Assembly: GCA_900767915.1 (NCBI GenBank)
Contig: CAAGAX010000055.1
Coordinates: forward strand, 1 to 64,000
DNA from: Acholeplasmatales bacterium
GTDB lineage: Bacteria > Bacillota_I > Bacilli_A > Acholeplasmatales > Anaeroplasmataceae
Direction of reading: 5' to 3'
DNA: 64,000 nucleotides
The notes under the pieces are model-generated. The model saw nothing but the letters and a program-made list of their open reading frames with translations. It made no database searches and was not told the origin of the DNA. The translations under genes were made by a program, and so were the position numbers. Below are positions 55,822 to 64,000 of the stretch, piece by piece; position 1 is the stretch's first letter, and the number at the start of each line of letters is the position of its first letter.

Positions 55822-56733
55822 TTAAATTAATTTAGTTTGTTTTTTATTTCTACTAAAATTTATTAAAATATAAATACCTAAAAATACTAAGACAGATGAA
55901 ATCAAAATAACATAACAAGCTAATGGAGAAACTAAATTATCATAAAAATATATATTTATATCGAAATTTTTTGACATTACTTCAACAACCTCAGTTGGTA
56001 AATGACATTCATTTTTTAATGCTTCTAATACTTTAGCCTCATAATTATATCTTATTACTGTAGTCGCATATGTTCCTGGTAAGAATGATAAAACCTTTTG
56101 CAAGCCACTTCCAAATTGGCTAATAGGCATATAAGCACCACAAATAAATCCATATACAGAAGAAATTAATGTACCTACTGCTGACATTTGTCCTTGAGTT
56201 TTAAGAAAATGATGTATTATTGAAGATAATGCTGTTCCAAAATTAACAAGTAAAAATGAACTAAAAATTATTGCTATAACATCACTAAAGGTTAAAAACC
56301 ACCCATCTATTCCTAAAAAAATGAAGCCAACAATTATTTCTGCTAATATTATAAGCATAGTTACAAGCATACTAGCAACATAATAGGCTATAGCGATTTT
56401 AGTTTTCTTTACAGGAGCAATTTGAATATCAAAAATAGCACCTGTTACTTTATCTTGCACCATTAATAAATTAGAACAAAAGGATACAGTTACACAAGAA
56501 ACCGCAAGTAATGAAGAAAATAACCAACCATAAACAAAGCCATTAACATATTTCTCATCAATTGTAATATTATTTTGAGATATAGCTTGATTAAATGTAT
56601 CAATATAAATATTTTTTAAAAATGTAACATATAATAAAATTAATATCATTGGAGTAATTAGCGATGAAATTACCATACCTTTATCTTTAAAGAATAATTT
56701 CATATTTCTTTTAATTAAATAGCTTAGCTGCAT
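55822..56733 (-). CDS. ABC-2 type transporter permease
   Basis: A 303-residue membrane protein with six transmembrane segments. A first helix at about 25-45 (SSLITPMILILLYVTFL) precedes a large extracellular loop and the ABC-2 core, including VQDKVTGAIFDIQIAPVKK, the coupling region. Members export drugs, polysaccharides or peptides. I place the start at 56733, where ATG follows an AGGTGG site; upstream GTG codons open the frame but overlap that site. It lies one base behind its ATPase gene. Confidence 0.88.
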   Translation of the reverse strand: MQLSYLIKRNMKLFFKDKGMVISSLITPMILILLYVTFLKNIYIDTFNQAISQNNITIDEKYVNGFVYGWLFSSLLAVSCVTVSFCSNLLMVQDKVTGAIFDIQIAPVKKTKIAIAYYVASMLVTMLIILAEIIVGFIFLGIDGWFLTFSDVIAIIFSSFLLVNFGTALSSIIHHFLKTQGQMSAVGTLISSVYGFICGAYMPISQFGSGLQKVLSFLPGTYATTVIRYNYEAKVLEALKNECHLPTEVVEVMSKNFDINIYFYDNLVSPLACYVILISSVLVFLGIYILINFSRNKKQTKLI

Positions 56734-56734
56734 A

Positions 56735-57640
56735 TCATTCACCACCTAGTTTAATTCCTGTAGCATTTAAAAATACATCATCCATTTTTCCTTTTACTAT
56801 TTCATAATCATTAAATAGCTCAGGATACTTTAATATAAGCTTAGTTGCTTCTGATGTATTTGCTACTTCTATTCTTATTCCATCTGGAATAACAGTATAA
56901 TTCAAATTATATTTTTCAATTAAATTAATATTAGGATTATATATATTTATAAAATCACCTGTATATTTATTCTTTAGATCTAATGGACTTCCTTCAGCAA
57001 CTATCATTCCTTTATTTAAAATAATTATATAATCAGCATCATTTACCTCTTCCATATAATGTGTTGTTAAAAAAACTGTTAAATTTCTTTCTTTTCTAAT
57101 CTCATTAATAAAATTCCATACTAGCTTTCTAGTTTGAGGATCTAATCCTGTTGTAGGCTCATCTAAAATTAATAATTCAGGATCATGAATTAAAGCTCTT
57201 GCGATATCAACTCTTCTTTTTTCCCCACCTGAAAGCTTTTGATATGTTCTATTCTTTAAATAAGCAAAATTTAATTTTTCTGAAAAATATTTATACTTTT
57301 CTTCAAACTCCTCTTTACAAATTCCATATAGACTACTTCTAAATTTTAAATTATCATATACAGATAAGGCTTTATCAAGGGTGTTATTTTGAAATACAAC
57401 TCCTAGATTTTTTTTAATTTGATTTAAATCAGTATCAATATTCTTATAATCAACTATCACTTCTCCACTATCTCTTTTTTGCTCACCACACATTATAGAA
57501 ATAGTTGTTGATTTACCAGCACCATTTATTCCTAAAAAAGCAAAGAATTCTCCTTTTTTGACCTTAAATGATAGATTATTAACAGCCTTTATATCATTAA
57601 AGCTTTTATTTAAATTAGTAATTTTAATTATTTCATCCAT
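56735..57640 (-). CDS. ABC-2 type transporter ATP-binding protein
   Basis: A 301-residue ATPase of the DrrA/CcmA group. Walker A is GINGAGKST (about 37-45), the signature is LSGGEKRRVDIAR, Walker B is LLILDEPTTGLD and the H-loop is LTTHYMEE. A C-terminal domain of about 80 residues follows, as in DrrA-like exporters. It pairs with the ABC-2 permease. A strong promoter lies about 250 bases upstream, beyond a decayed gene. Confidence 0.92.
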   Translation of the reverse strand: MDEIIKITNLNKSFNDIKAVNNLSFKVKKGEFFAFLGINGAGKSTTISIMCGEQKRDSGEVIVDYKNIDTDLNQIKKNLGVVFQNNTLDKALSVYDNLKFRSSLYGICKEEFEEKYKYFSEKLNFAYLKNRTYQKLSGGEKRRVDIARALIHDPELLILDEPTTGLDPQTRKLVWNFINEIRKERNLTVFLTTHYMEEVNDADYIIILNKGMIVAEGSPLDLKNKYTGDFINIYNPNINLIEKYNLNYTVIPDGIRIEVANTSEATKLILKYPELFNDYEIVKGKMDDVFLNATGIKLGGE

Positions 57641-57683
57641 TTTATCTCATTCTCCTTAGCTCTATGTTTCCACTAACCTTTTT

Positions 57684-57856
57684 CTATTCAATATTAGGAT
57701 CTAAAAATAATAAAGCATTGATTCTACTGATGTATTAATATTTAAATTAGTACCATAAAATTCATTGTTTGCTTTAAAATAAGTATCACTAGATAAACAT
57801 AATCTTATATAAGCATATAAAATTCTATTAGTATCAATAGAATTAATTCATTTCAT
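57684..57856 (-). pseudogene. Decayed small gene behind a strong promoter
   Basis: A minus-strand frame begins with AAAAAGGGGA and ATG AAA TGA, then continues with a protein-like reading (INSIDTNRILYAYIRLCL, then SSDTYFKANNEFYGTN) for about 45 codons. A frameshift near 57720 gives a plausible C-terminus NALLFLDPNIE and a stop. The early TGA and the frameshift indicate a broken gene. Since TGA is a stop in this genome, reading through as Trp is unlikely. I do not recognise the family. Confidence 0.45.
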
Positions 57857-57888
57857 TCCCCTTTTTACAATGTAGTTAAAACAAATAT

Positions 57889-57917
57889 ATTGTATTTAAC
57901 GAGCATTAGCTTGTCAA
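57889..57917 (-). promoter_or_regulatory. Strong promoter ahead of the decayed gene and ABC-2 operon
   Basis: Minus-strand -35 TTGACA (57912-57917) and -10 TACAAT (57889-57894), spaced by 17 nt. It now probably drives the ABC-2 exporter through the pseudogene. Confidence 0.75.
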
Positions 57918-58243
57918 TAGAATAGTGAAAAGAAATAATTTTTTATCCCTCTCCTTCACCATAAGTAGTGGTCTTGTATTTGGTGCTACATTTATATTTA
58001 AAAGAAACTACTTAAAGTAGTACGCTAAATGTTTAACAAGTCTTTGTTTTTCCTTTTTATTGTCTTTTTAGGCACATATCAATTTAAACACTTGCTAAAG
58101 CAGGCCTATTAAGCTTTAAGTTTTTAGATATAGCATTAATATTCAATTTTATCACTCATTCATATATATATCACTTAGAAGAATTTAATCCTCTTTACTT
58201 TCAATCTTAATTATCATAATTCTTAATACATCAGTTAAGAATT
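57918..58243. other. Intergenic tract with possible HTH-gene remnant
   Basis: On the minus strand near 58090-58145 a short reading (NAISKNLKLNRPALASV) resembles the helix-turn-helix of a transposase or phage-type regulator, but stops interrupt it on both sides. The rest is AT-rich without support. Confidence 0.3.
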
Positions 58244-58311
58244 ATAAAAAAAAGATTAACCGTATACTATCTTAAGTTATAACTCTTAAGTTAGATTTAT
58301 TGGTTAATCTT
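58244..58311. terminator. Terminator-like hairpin downstream of the LysR gene
   Basis: Stem AAGATTAACC / GGTTAATCTT enclosing a second AACTTAAG-type repeat, with a run of eight A on the left (T on the minus strand) and TATTTTA on the right. It could terminate in both directions and lies about 130 bases behind the LysR stop. Confidence 0.6.
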
Positions 58312-58441
58312 ATTTTAGCATTTATATTTATAATAATTAAAATGTCCAAATATAATATACTTCTATCTATAAAAAAGCTAGCTTATTTTCATCATTTAAG
58401 AAAAATGCTCTAGTAATAATTCTTTTATTAATCTTAAATTC

Positions 58442-59275
58442 CTATTTCAGTCTTATAATTCTTTTATCTTTAAAGCATTCTACTAAATAATCATAAAATT
58501 TCATAACTATTTCATCATTTCCAATGCCATAAGGAACTCTTTTAATATTAATATAACGCTCTAAATCTAATTCATTTAAATTTATTAAATATAAATCATT
58601 TTTTAATTCCCCTGATGTGAATTCAGGTATAAATCCTATTCCATTATTACTAAGAATTAGATTATGAATAGAATTTAAATTTTCACATTCAAAGCTAATA
58701 TTTGGAGTTATATTTAATCTTTTGAATAAGCTATTAATATTACTTCTTAGCTCCTTATTTGATGTAAATGTTACTAAAGGGATATTTTCAATATCTGAAA
58801 TAGATTTTATTTTCTCTTTATAAAACTTTCCTGAAACTAAATAAATCTTTTCCTTATATCCAATATTACTAGTTTGAATTATAATATCAGAAGAACCATC
58901 ATTATCATTTTGTAATAAAGAAAAAGTTACATTTTTATATTTATTTTTAAATTCAAGCATTGCATCTGTAACAAAAATAGAAGCAACATAAGCACATATT
59001 TTAATATGATTATTATTTTTAAGCCTTTCTATTTGATTAGTTATATCTAAAATTGAAACTAAAGGAGATTCAATTTTAGATAAAAGCCATTTTCCCCACT
59101 CTGTAAGCTTTATATTTCTACCAATATGATCAAATAATGTTACACCAAGCTCTTCTTCTAGCTTATGGATTGATTTTGTTAGGGCTGGCTGGGCAATATT
59201 TATTTCTCTTGCTGCATTAGATATATGCTCAAGCTTTGCAACCTTATAAAAATAGAATAATTGAGTTAATTCCAT
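58442..59275 (-). CDS. LysR family transcriptional regulator
   Basis: A 277-residue regulator. The N-terminal winged helix-turn-helix is typical (HISNAAREINIAQPALTKSI, about 17-36, then LEEELGVTLFDHIGRNIKLT). The effector domain is shorter than average and divergent. It faces a MATE efflux gene with 97 bases between the start codons, the usual arrangement for a LysR protein and its target, so it probably controls that pump and itself. The short intergenic space contains several AT palindromes but no clear T-N11-A site. Confidence 0.9.
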   Translation of the reverse strand: MELTQLFYFYKVAKLEHISNAAREINIAQPALTKSIHKLEEELGVTLFDHIGRNIKLTEWGKWLLSKIESPLVSILDITNQIERLKNNNHIKICAYVASIFVTDAMLEFKNKYKNVTFSLLQNDNDGSSDIIIQTSNIGYKEKIYLVSGKFYKEKIKSISDIENIPLVTFTSNKELRSNINSLFKRLNITPNISFECENLNSIHNLILSNNGIGFIPEFTSGELKNDLYLINLNELDLERYINIKRVPYGIGNDEIVMKFYDYLVECFKDKRIIRLK

Positions 59276-59372
59276 AATCTATATCCTTTCGTTATCAAAT
59301 ATATAAATATTATATATTTTTTATTATATAATTTCAATGGTATACTATCATATTGGGAAATGAGGTTATGAC

Positions 59373-60713
59373 ATGGAAAGAGATTTAACAATTGGTAAAC
59401 CAAGTAAGGTGCTTTGGCTTTTTTGTCTACCTTTATTTGGTAGTATTATTTTTCAACAGCTATATAATTTAGCAGATAGTATTGTTGCGGGAAAATTCAT
59501 AGGTAAGGATGCACTTGCAGCTGTAAGTAATGGATATGAAATTACATTAATATTTTTAGCATTTGCTTTTGGATGTAATATAGGATGTTCTGTTATAGCA
59601 TCAAGGCTTTATGGAGAAAAAAGAAATAATGATGTTAAAACATGTATATATACTGCTTTAATTTCAACTGTTGTAATTTGTGCTATTTTAACAATATTAG
59701 GATTAATTTTAACAAAGCCTTTATTAAAGCTTATAAATACTCCTGATGATATAATTAATGATTCATCATTATATTTAGATATTTATATTTATGGATTAAT
59801 ATTTGTTTTTATATATAATGTTTCAACTGGAATATTTTCAGCATTAGGAGATTCTAAAACTCCTTTTATATTTTTAGCTATATCTTCTCTTAGTAATATA
59901 GGTATGGATATTTTATTTGTAGCCGTATTTAAAATGGGAATAGCTGGTGTTGCCTGGGCTACATTTATTTGTCAAGCAATAAGTGCTGTTTTAGCATTTA
60001 TAATAGTATTAATTAGAATAGAAGGACTTTCAACTGATAAAAATGAAAAAAGAAAAATATTTTCATTTAGCTTATTAAAGGATATGGCTATAATTGCTAT
60101 ACCTTCTACATTGCAACAAAGCTTTATATCTGTTGGTAACATTTTTATTCAAAGTGTAATTAATAGCTTTGGTTCTGATGCAATAGCTGGATATGGTGCT
60201 GCAGTTAAGCTTAATAATCTAATGATTACATCACTTACTACTGTAGGAAATGGTATTTCTAATTATACAGCTCAAAATTTAGGTGCTGGTAAAATTAAAA
60301 GAATACATGAGGGATTTTTTGCAGGAATTAAAATGGTTTTAATTTTATGTATACCAATAATAATCTTATATTTAACTGTTGGTAGATATTTATTATATAT
60401 ATTTATGGATGATTCAAGTGAGGAAGCATTAAATATAGGAGTTATGTTCTTAAGAATTGTTAGTCCATTTTACTTTGTAGTGGCAATTAAGCTTGTTGCG
60501 GATGGTATTTTAAGAGGATCATCTAAAATGATGTTCTTTATGATTGCGACATTTACTGATTTAATATTAAGAGTTATTTTAGCATTTTTATTATCAAATG
60601 TATTTGGAACAAATGGTATTTGGATTTCATGGCCAATCGGCTGGAGTATATCCACTATATTATCTGTATTATTCTACTTTGTTGTTATGAAAAAGAATAA
60701 AGAATTAATATAA
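59373..60713 (+). CDS. MATE family efflux transporter
   Basis: A 446-residue cation-coupled multidrug exporter with 12 transmembrane segments in two homologous halves. The opening (TIGKPSKVLWLFCLPLFGS, then LYNLADSIVAGKFIGKDALA) is the MatE consensus. The second half repeats it around PSTLQQSFISVGNIFIQS. Length is standard. A GAGG site lies 9 nt ahead of the start. The divergent LysR gene suggests inducible expression. Confidence 0.94.
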   Translation: MERDLTIGKPSKVLWLFCLPLFGSIIFQQLYNLADSIVAGKFIGKDALAAVSNGYEITLIFLAFAFGCNIGCSVIASRLYGEKRNNDVKTCIYTALISTVVICAILTILGLILTKPLLKLINTPDDIINDSSLYLDIYIYGLIFVFIYNVSTGIFSALGDSKTPFIFLAISSLSNIGMDILFVAVFKMGIAGVAWATFICQAISAVLAFIIVLIRIEGLSTDKNEKRKIFSFSLLKDMAIIAIPSTLQQSFISVGNIFIQSVINSFGSDAIAGYGAAVKLNNLMITSLTTVGNGISNYTAQNLGAGKIKRIHEGFFAGIKMVLILCIPIIILYLTVGRYLLYIFMDDSSEEALNIGVMFLRIVSPFYFVVAIKLVADGILRGSSKMMFFMIATFTDLILRVILAFLLSNVFGTNGIWISWPIGWSISTILSVLFYFVVMKKNKELI

Positions 60714-60856
60714 TTTTATTATAATACTACTAATACAATATAAATATCAAAGAGATATTATTTAAAAATCAATAATCCTATTTCATTATTATTAATTTTA
60801 AAAATATGTTTTAAATAGCTATGCTTTGTGATAAAATGGAAAACGGTGATTTTAAA

Positions 60857-62119
60857 ATGATATTAGATGAAATAAAACAAGAGGTTATAGACTTAAGTAA
60901 CCAAGCTGAAATTGATTTAAAGGATATATTTAAGGAAATAGATGATAATTGTCTTTATAATTCCAATAGAATCCTTTCAGCCTTTATTGAAAATAGAGTT
61001 GAATATGCTGATTTTACAGATAGAAATGGATATGGTATTTTCGATTCAGGACGTGAAAAGCTTGAACGTATTTTTGCGAATATATTAGGCACAGAGGATG
61101 CATTAGTAAGAACTCAAATTATGAGTGGTACAAATGCTTTATATTTAGCATTTAGTGCTTTATTAAAGCATGGGGATACAATGATTTCTCTTTCTGGTAA
61201 GCCTTATGATTCTTTATTAAAGATGGTAGGTATTATTGGAGATTCTACACAATCATTAATAGCTAATGGTGTTAAATATGAGCAAATTGAATTAATTGAT
61301 AATAAATTTGATTTAGAAAAGATTAAAGAAAGATTAGCTAAAAATGATGTTAAATTAGTTGAAATTCAAAGATCAAGAGGATATTCTTCTCGTAAGTCAT
61401 TAACTATAGCTCAAATTGAAGAGGTTATTAATGTTATTAGAAGTGTTAATAAAGATGTTATTATAATGGTTGATAACTGTTATGGCGAATTGGTTGAAAG
61501 AAAAGAACCAGGTCATGTAGGAGCTGATGTTGTAGTAGGCTCATTAATGAAAAATCTAGGTGGAGGTATTGCTACATCAGGAGGATATATTGGTGGTAGG
61601 ACTAAATATATTGAAATGATTGCTGATAGATTAACTTCTCCTGGAATTGGTAAGGAATTAGGTGCTAATTTCAATCAAAATAGTAATTTCTTTAAGGGTG
61701 TATTTATGGCACCTAATGCTGTAAAGAGTGCTCTTAAAACTCAAATTTTTGCTTCATATATGCTAGAGCATACAGGATTTATGGATATATCTCCAAAATA
61801 TAATGAATATAGAACAGATATAATTCAAATAATTGAATTAAAAACTAAACCTAATTTAGTAGCATTTGCTAGATCTATACAAGCATCATCTCCTATTGAT
61901 TCAGGAGTATATATTATGCCAGCACCTATGCCAGGATATCCTTGTGATGTTATAATGGCTGCTGGATGCTTTACTGAGGGAAGCACAATAGAGTTAAGTG
62001 CTGATGCTCCATGTGTTGAACCATATACATTATATATGCAGGGTGGTTTAACTTATGAATATGGTAAACTAAGCATTATGAAGGCATTATCTTCAGTATT
62101 AGAACAAAAAAATAAATAA
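60857..62119 (+). CDS. Methionine gamma-lyase family protein (YnbB type)
   Basis: A 420-residue fold-type I PLP protein of the Met_gamma_lyase/aluminium-resistance family. FDSGREKLERIFANILG and RTQIMSGTNALYLAFSALL mark the family. The PLP lysine is in VVGSLMKNLGGGIATSGGY (about 232) and the cofactor Asp in MVDNCYGELVE. The in vivo substrate is not established; some members degrade methionine or cystathionine. I start at ATG 60857, 7 nt after GGTGAT; an ATG 36 bases upstream is possible. It is a single gene with a good terminator. Confidence 0.9.
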   Translation: MILDEIKQEVIDLSNQAEIDLKDIFKEIDDNCLYNSNRILSAFIENRVEYADFTDRNGYGIFDSGREKLERIFANILGTEDALVRTQIMSGTNALYLAFSALLKHGDTMISLSGKPYDSLLKMVGIIGDSTQSLIANGVKYEQIELIDNKFDLEKIKERLAKNDVKLVEIQRSRGYSSRKSLTIAQIEEVINVIRSVNKDVIIMVDNCYGELVERKEPGHVGADVVVGSLMKNLGGGIATSGGYIGGRTKYIEMIADRLTSPGIGKELGANFNQNSNFFKGVFMAPNAVKSALKTQIFASYMLEHTGFMDISPKYNEYRTDIIQIIELKTKPNLVAFARSIQASSPIDSGVYIMPAPMPGYPCDVIMAAGCFTEGSTIELSADAPCVEPYTLYMQGGLTYEYGKLSIMKALSSVLEQKNK

Positions 62120-62161
62120 TATAAAAAGTAAAAAAAATTTATAATATTAAGTTATATATTC

Positions 62162-62177
62162 ATTCCCCTAGGGGAAT
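62162..62177. repeat. 16-bp perfect palindrome
   Basis: ATTCCCCTAGGGGAAT is a perfect palindrome and a rare GC-rich island in this DNA. It has no T run and is not itself a terminator. It lies between the stop of the methionine gamma-lyase gene and its terminator. Confidence 0.6.
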
Positions 62178-62199
62178 AATAGAGCTATAATTTAGTTTA

Positions 62200-62236
62200 A
62201 AGCTAATTGTGATGATTCATGATTAGCTTCTTTTTT
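62200..62236 (+). terminator. Terminator after the methionine gamma-lyase gene
   Basis: Stem AAGCTAAT / ATTAGCTT with a 14-nt loop, followed by CTTTTTT. Confidence 0.85.
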
Positions 62237-62670
62237 ATTCCCACTTTCTAATAGATATATTCTATATTCTGATGGAATTCGTTTAACTAAATCATATTGA
62301 TTTGTAATAAGCTATATAATCTTTAATTTCATTTTAAGGATTTCTTTTTCTTTGTTTTTCTTTCAATTAATTCCTCTTGAGTCAATCTATAGTTTTAGAT
62401 CTTTTTAATGATTAAAATCTTGTATCCTAAAATCCCTCTACTCTTTGAGCTTGAGTTTTATATCTAGAAGCTATATTATCAATTTATTTTCTGTCTAATG
62501 CTTTTATGTCAAATTCCATCTCAATTAATATTTATAAAAGGAGTATCCACTTGATATTCTAATATAAATATTTCTTTTAATTATATAGTATATGTAATTG
62601 ATTTTTCTGATACATTTTTAACATATATTGCTCCTAAATTTTTCAATCTGTTTAGGTTTAAAATATTTTT
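62237..62670 (-). pseudogene. Decayed IS3-family transposase (OrfA part)
   Basis: The minus strand reads a broken but recognisable HTH protein of Firmicutes IS3-type elements. YVKNVSEKSITYT and LKEIFILEYQ correspond to the usual Asn-Pro-Tyr-Val ... Tyr-Thr ... Phe-Lys-x-x-Phe ... Glu-Tyr block. It continues with NIASRYKTQAQRVEGF and DTR, then LTQEELIERK-like residues in shifted frames. Stop codons and frameshifts occur every 10-30 codons, so it is long dead. A stretch near 62240-62310 may be the start of OrfB. Confidence 0.6.
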
Positions 62671-62718
62671 CCCTATATTAACCTTATTCCACTATATATT
62701 TATTATACAACAACAAAA

Positions 62719-62771
62719 AGACCCTATAAAGTATAGTCCACTTTTTTATGTGTTTCTACTTTATAGGGTCT
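62719..62771. repeat. 15-bp inverted repeat beside the IS remnant
   Basis: AGACCCTATAAAGTA and TACTTTATAGGGTCT are perfect complements separated by 23 bases, with a T run on the minus strand. It can act as the terminator of the SDR/efp transcript, 57 bases past the SDR stop. The sequence also resembles ends seen around IS3-type elements, so it may belong to the remnant. Confidence 0.7.
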
Positions 62772-62827
62772 ATTTTAAAATGATAATCCTATTTTTTGAT
62801 ATACAACGATTCTTTTAAGAACCATTT

Positions 62828-63571
62828 TTAATTACTACTATATTGTCCACCATCTATTCTAATAATAGAATTATTAATATAAGAGGCATCATCACTAACT
62901 AAAAATTTAACAAGCTTAGCTACCTCTTTTGCTTCTCCAATTCTTCTTACTAAAATTTTATCTAATTCCATTTGCATGAATTCATCATCATAATCAGCTA
63001 TTTCAGCTTCAGTACCGATTAGGCCTGGTGCTACAGCATTAACTGTTACATATGGTGCAAATTCAATGGCTAAATTATGAGTTAAGGAATTTAATGCTGC
63101 CTTAGAAGCATCATATTCAATTCCCATAGGATAATATGTATTCATACCATTTGTTGAGGATATATTAATTATACGTCCCCATTTATTATCAAGCATATGT
63201 CTTTCTGCTCTTTTTGAAGTTAAAAAAGCTCCAATTAAATTTACATCTAGAACTTTTCTAAAATCCTCAACCTTTTTTTGACTAAATAAAGCAGGAATAT
63301 CAACTGCAGCATTATTAACTAAAATGTCAACTCCACCAAGCTTCGCTTCAATTTCATTAAACATTTCATTCACTTCTAGCTCATTGCCAACATCACATTT
63401 AATAACTAACGTTCTTATTCCATAGCCTTTAATTTTATCAAAAAGTCTATAAGCCTCTTCCTTAGAGGTATTATAATTGATCACACAATCATATCCAGCT
63501 AAAGCCAGCTCCTCAATGATTGCAGCCCCAATTCCTTTAGCACTACCAGTAACTAATGCAATTTTTGACAT
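62828..63571 (-). CDS. SDR family oxidoreductase (FabG-like)
   Basis: A 247-residue short-chain dehydrogenase. The cofactor motif TGSAKGIG is at 8-15, NNAA at about 87, the catalytic Ser in NISSTNG, and Tyr and Lys in YDASKAAL (about 153). AVAPGLIGTE follows. This is the FabG-like plan, so NAD(P)-dependent oxidation or reduction of a hydroxyl group is expected. No acyl-carrier or fatty-acid genes are adjacent, so a role as 3-oxoacyl-ACP reductase is not assured. It starts 3 nt after the efp stop and is cotranscribed with it. Confidence 0.9.
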   Translation of the reverse strand: MSKIALVTGSAKGIGAAIIEELALAGYDCVINYNTSKEEAYRLFDKIKGYGIRTLVIKCDVGNELEVNEMFNEIEAKLGGVDILVNNAAVDIPALFSQKKVEDFRKVLDVNLIGAFLTSKRAERHMLDNKWGRIINISSTNGMNTYYPMGIEYDASKAALNSLTHNLAIEFAPYVTVNAVAPGLIGTEAEIADYDDEFMQMELDKILVRRIGEAKEVAKLVKFLVSDDASYINNSIIRIDGGQYSSN

Positions 63572-63574
63572 TTA

Positions 63575-64000
63575 TTATGCTCTACTTGAATAAGTACCAT
63601 CAAGAGTTGAAACAATAATCTTTTCACCTTGCTTAATGAATTGAGGTACTCTTAATCTTAAGCCAGTCTCTAATACTGCATCCTTTGTAGATGTAGATGA
63701 AGCACCAGGTGCAGCATCTGTAGTTTCAGTTACAACTAAAGTAACCTTATCAGGCATAACAATACCTAATACCTCTGTTTCAAAGAAACGAAGGCTAATT
63801 TCCATACCCTCAAGTAAATAATATTTATTATCGCCTACTGCTTCTGATGATAGCTCATAAGTTTCAAATGTTTCCATATCCATGAAATAATAAGTTCCAC
63901 CAGCCTCATATGAATATTGAACAGGCTTAGTTTCAATCATTGCTTGCTCAAACTTAGTATTTGTATTAAAGTTTCTTTCTAATACAGTACCAGTTCTTAA
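63575..64000 (-). CDS. efp: Elongation factor P, 5' end outside the window
   Basis: The C-terminal 141 residues of EF-P, which relieves ribosome stalling at polyproline. The frame is open to the right edge and starts inside the first domain with LRTGTVLERNF. The second domain has VQYSYEAGGTYYFMD and PDKVTLVVTET. The third has the conserved end GLRLRVPQFIKQGEKIIVST. About 45 N-terminal residues, including the modified Lys loop, are cut off. It lies directly upstream of the SDR gene. Confidence 0.96.
   Translation of the reverse strand, partial: LRTGTVLERNFNTNTKFEQAMIETKPVQYSYEAGGTYYFMDMETFETYELSSEAVGDNKYYLLEGMEISLRFFETEVLGIVMPDKVTLVVTETTDAAPGASSTSTKDAVLETGLRLRVPQFIKQGEKIIVSTLDGTYSSRA

Noticed and set aside
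57848..57856. TGA read as Trp (Mycoplasma code), making the small gene intact
   Set aside because: TGA ends pyrB and pyrC and other genes here in ATGA overlaps, and Trp is TGG throughout. The standard bacterial code holds.

Overview
This window looks like the chromosome of a low-GC Bacillota, most likely an uncultured gut member of the Bacilli (Erysipelotrichales/RF39/Acholeplasmatales neighbourhood). The evidence is the very high AT content, the strong GGAGG-type ribosome binding sites, the T-box and PyrR leaders, the RelQ-type alarmone synthetase and the B. subtilis-like pyr gene order. TGA is a stop codon here (it ends pyrB, pyrC and others in ATGA overlaps) and Trp is TGG, so the Mycoplasma code does not apply. 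The taxon is an inference from gene content; no rRNA is present.

Layout. 1-4.6 kb: a promoter for a gene beyond the left edge, a membrane J-domain protein, two small membrane proteins (one DUF1294), and an amino-acid ABC importer behind a T-box leader whose likely specifier is UGC (Cys). 4.7-16 kb: uracil permease, a divergent DegV-like protein, a heterodimeric ABC exporter, endonuclease IV, and a glycolytic block of pyruvate kinase, ATP-PFK and PPi-PFK. 16.6-24 kb: a MalY-type lyase with DUF3737, tRNA-Asp and tRNA-Arg, a purine permease, an rRNA pseudouridine synthase and galE. 24-28 kb: one very large MacB/FtsX-type fusion. 28-37.6 kb: the complete UMP pathway, transcribed pyrB-C-carA-carB-pyrK-D-F-E, behind a promoter and PyrR-type attenuator. 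37.6-48.4 kb: a putative PLP-fold pseudoenzyme, oligoendopeptidase F, a second heterodimeric ABC exporter with a 24-bp palindrome at its start, then COG0523 GTPase-hisS-luxS, and ldh with a membrane protein. Almost everything up to 48.4 kb reads on the minus strand.

From 48.9 kb the plus strand takes over: a membrane protein plus RelQ, then a compact alpha-galactoside operon (TetR, GPH-type transporter, GH36 alpha-galactosidase, GT28-like glycosyltransferase). Its promoter contains a cre-like site and two TetR-style operators. The region from 55.4 to 62.8 kb is accessory. It holds an ABC-2 exporter, LysR facing a MATE pump, a methionine gamma-lyase family protein, and long intergenic tracts with decayed genes, including a recognisable IS3-family transposase remnant. 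The right edge holds an SDR and a truncated EF-P gene.

The most notable items are the GH36/glycosyltransferase operon with its layered control region, the COG0523 GTPase that has lost its CxCC metal motif beside hisS and luxS, the degenerate PLP-fold protein, and the palindrome on the ABC exporter leader. I did not see CRISPR arrays, prophage genes, toxin-antitoxin pairs or a clear defence system.
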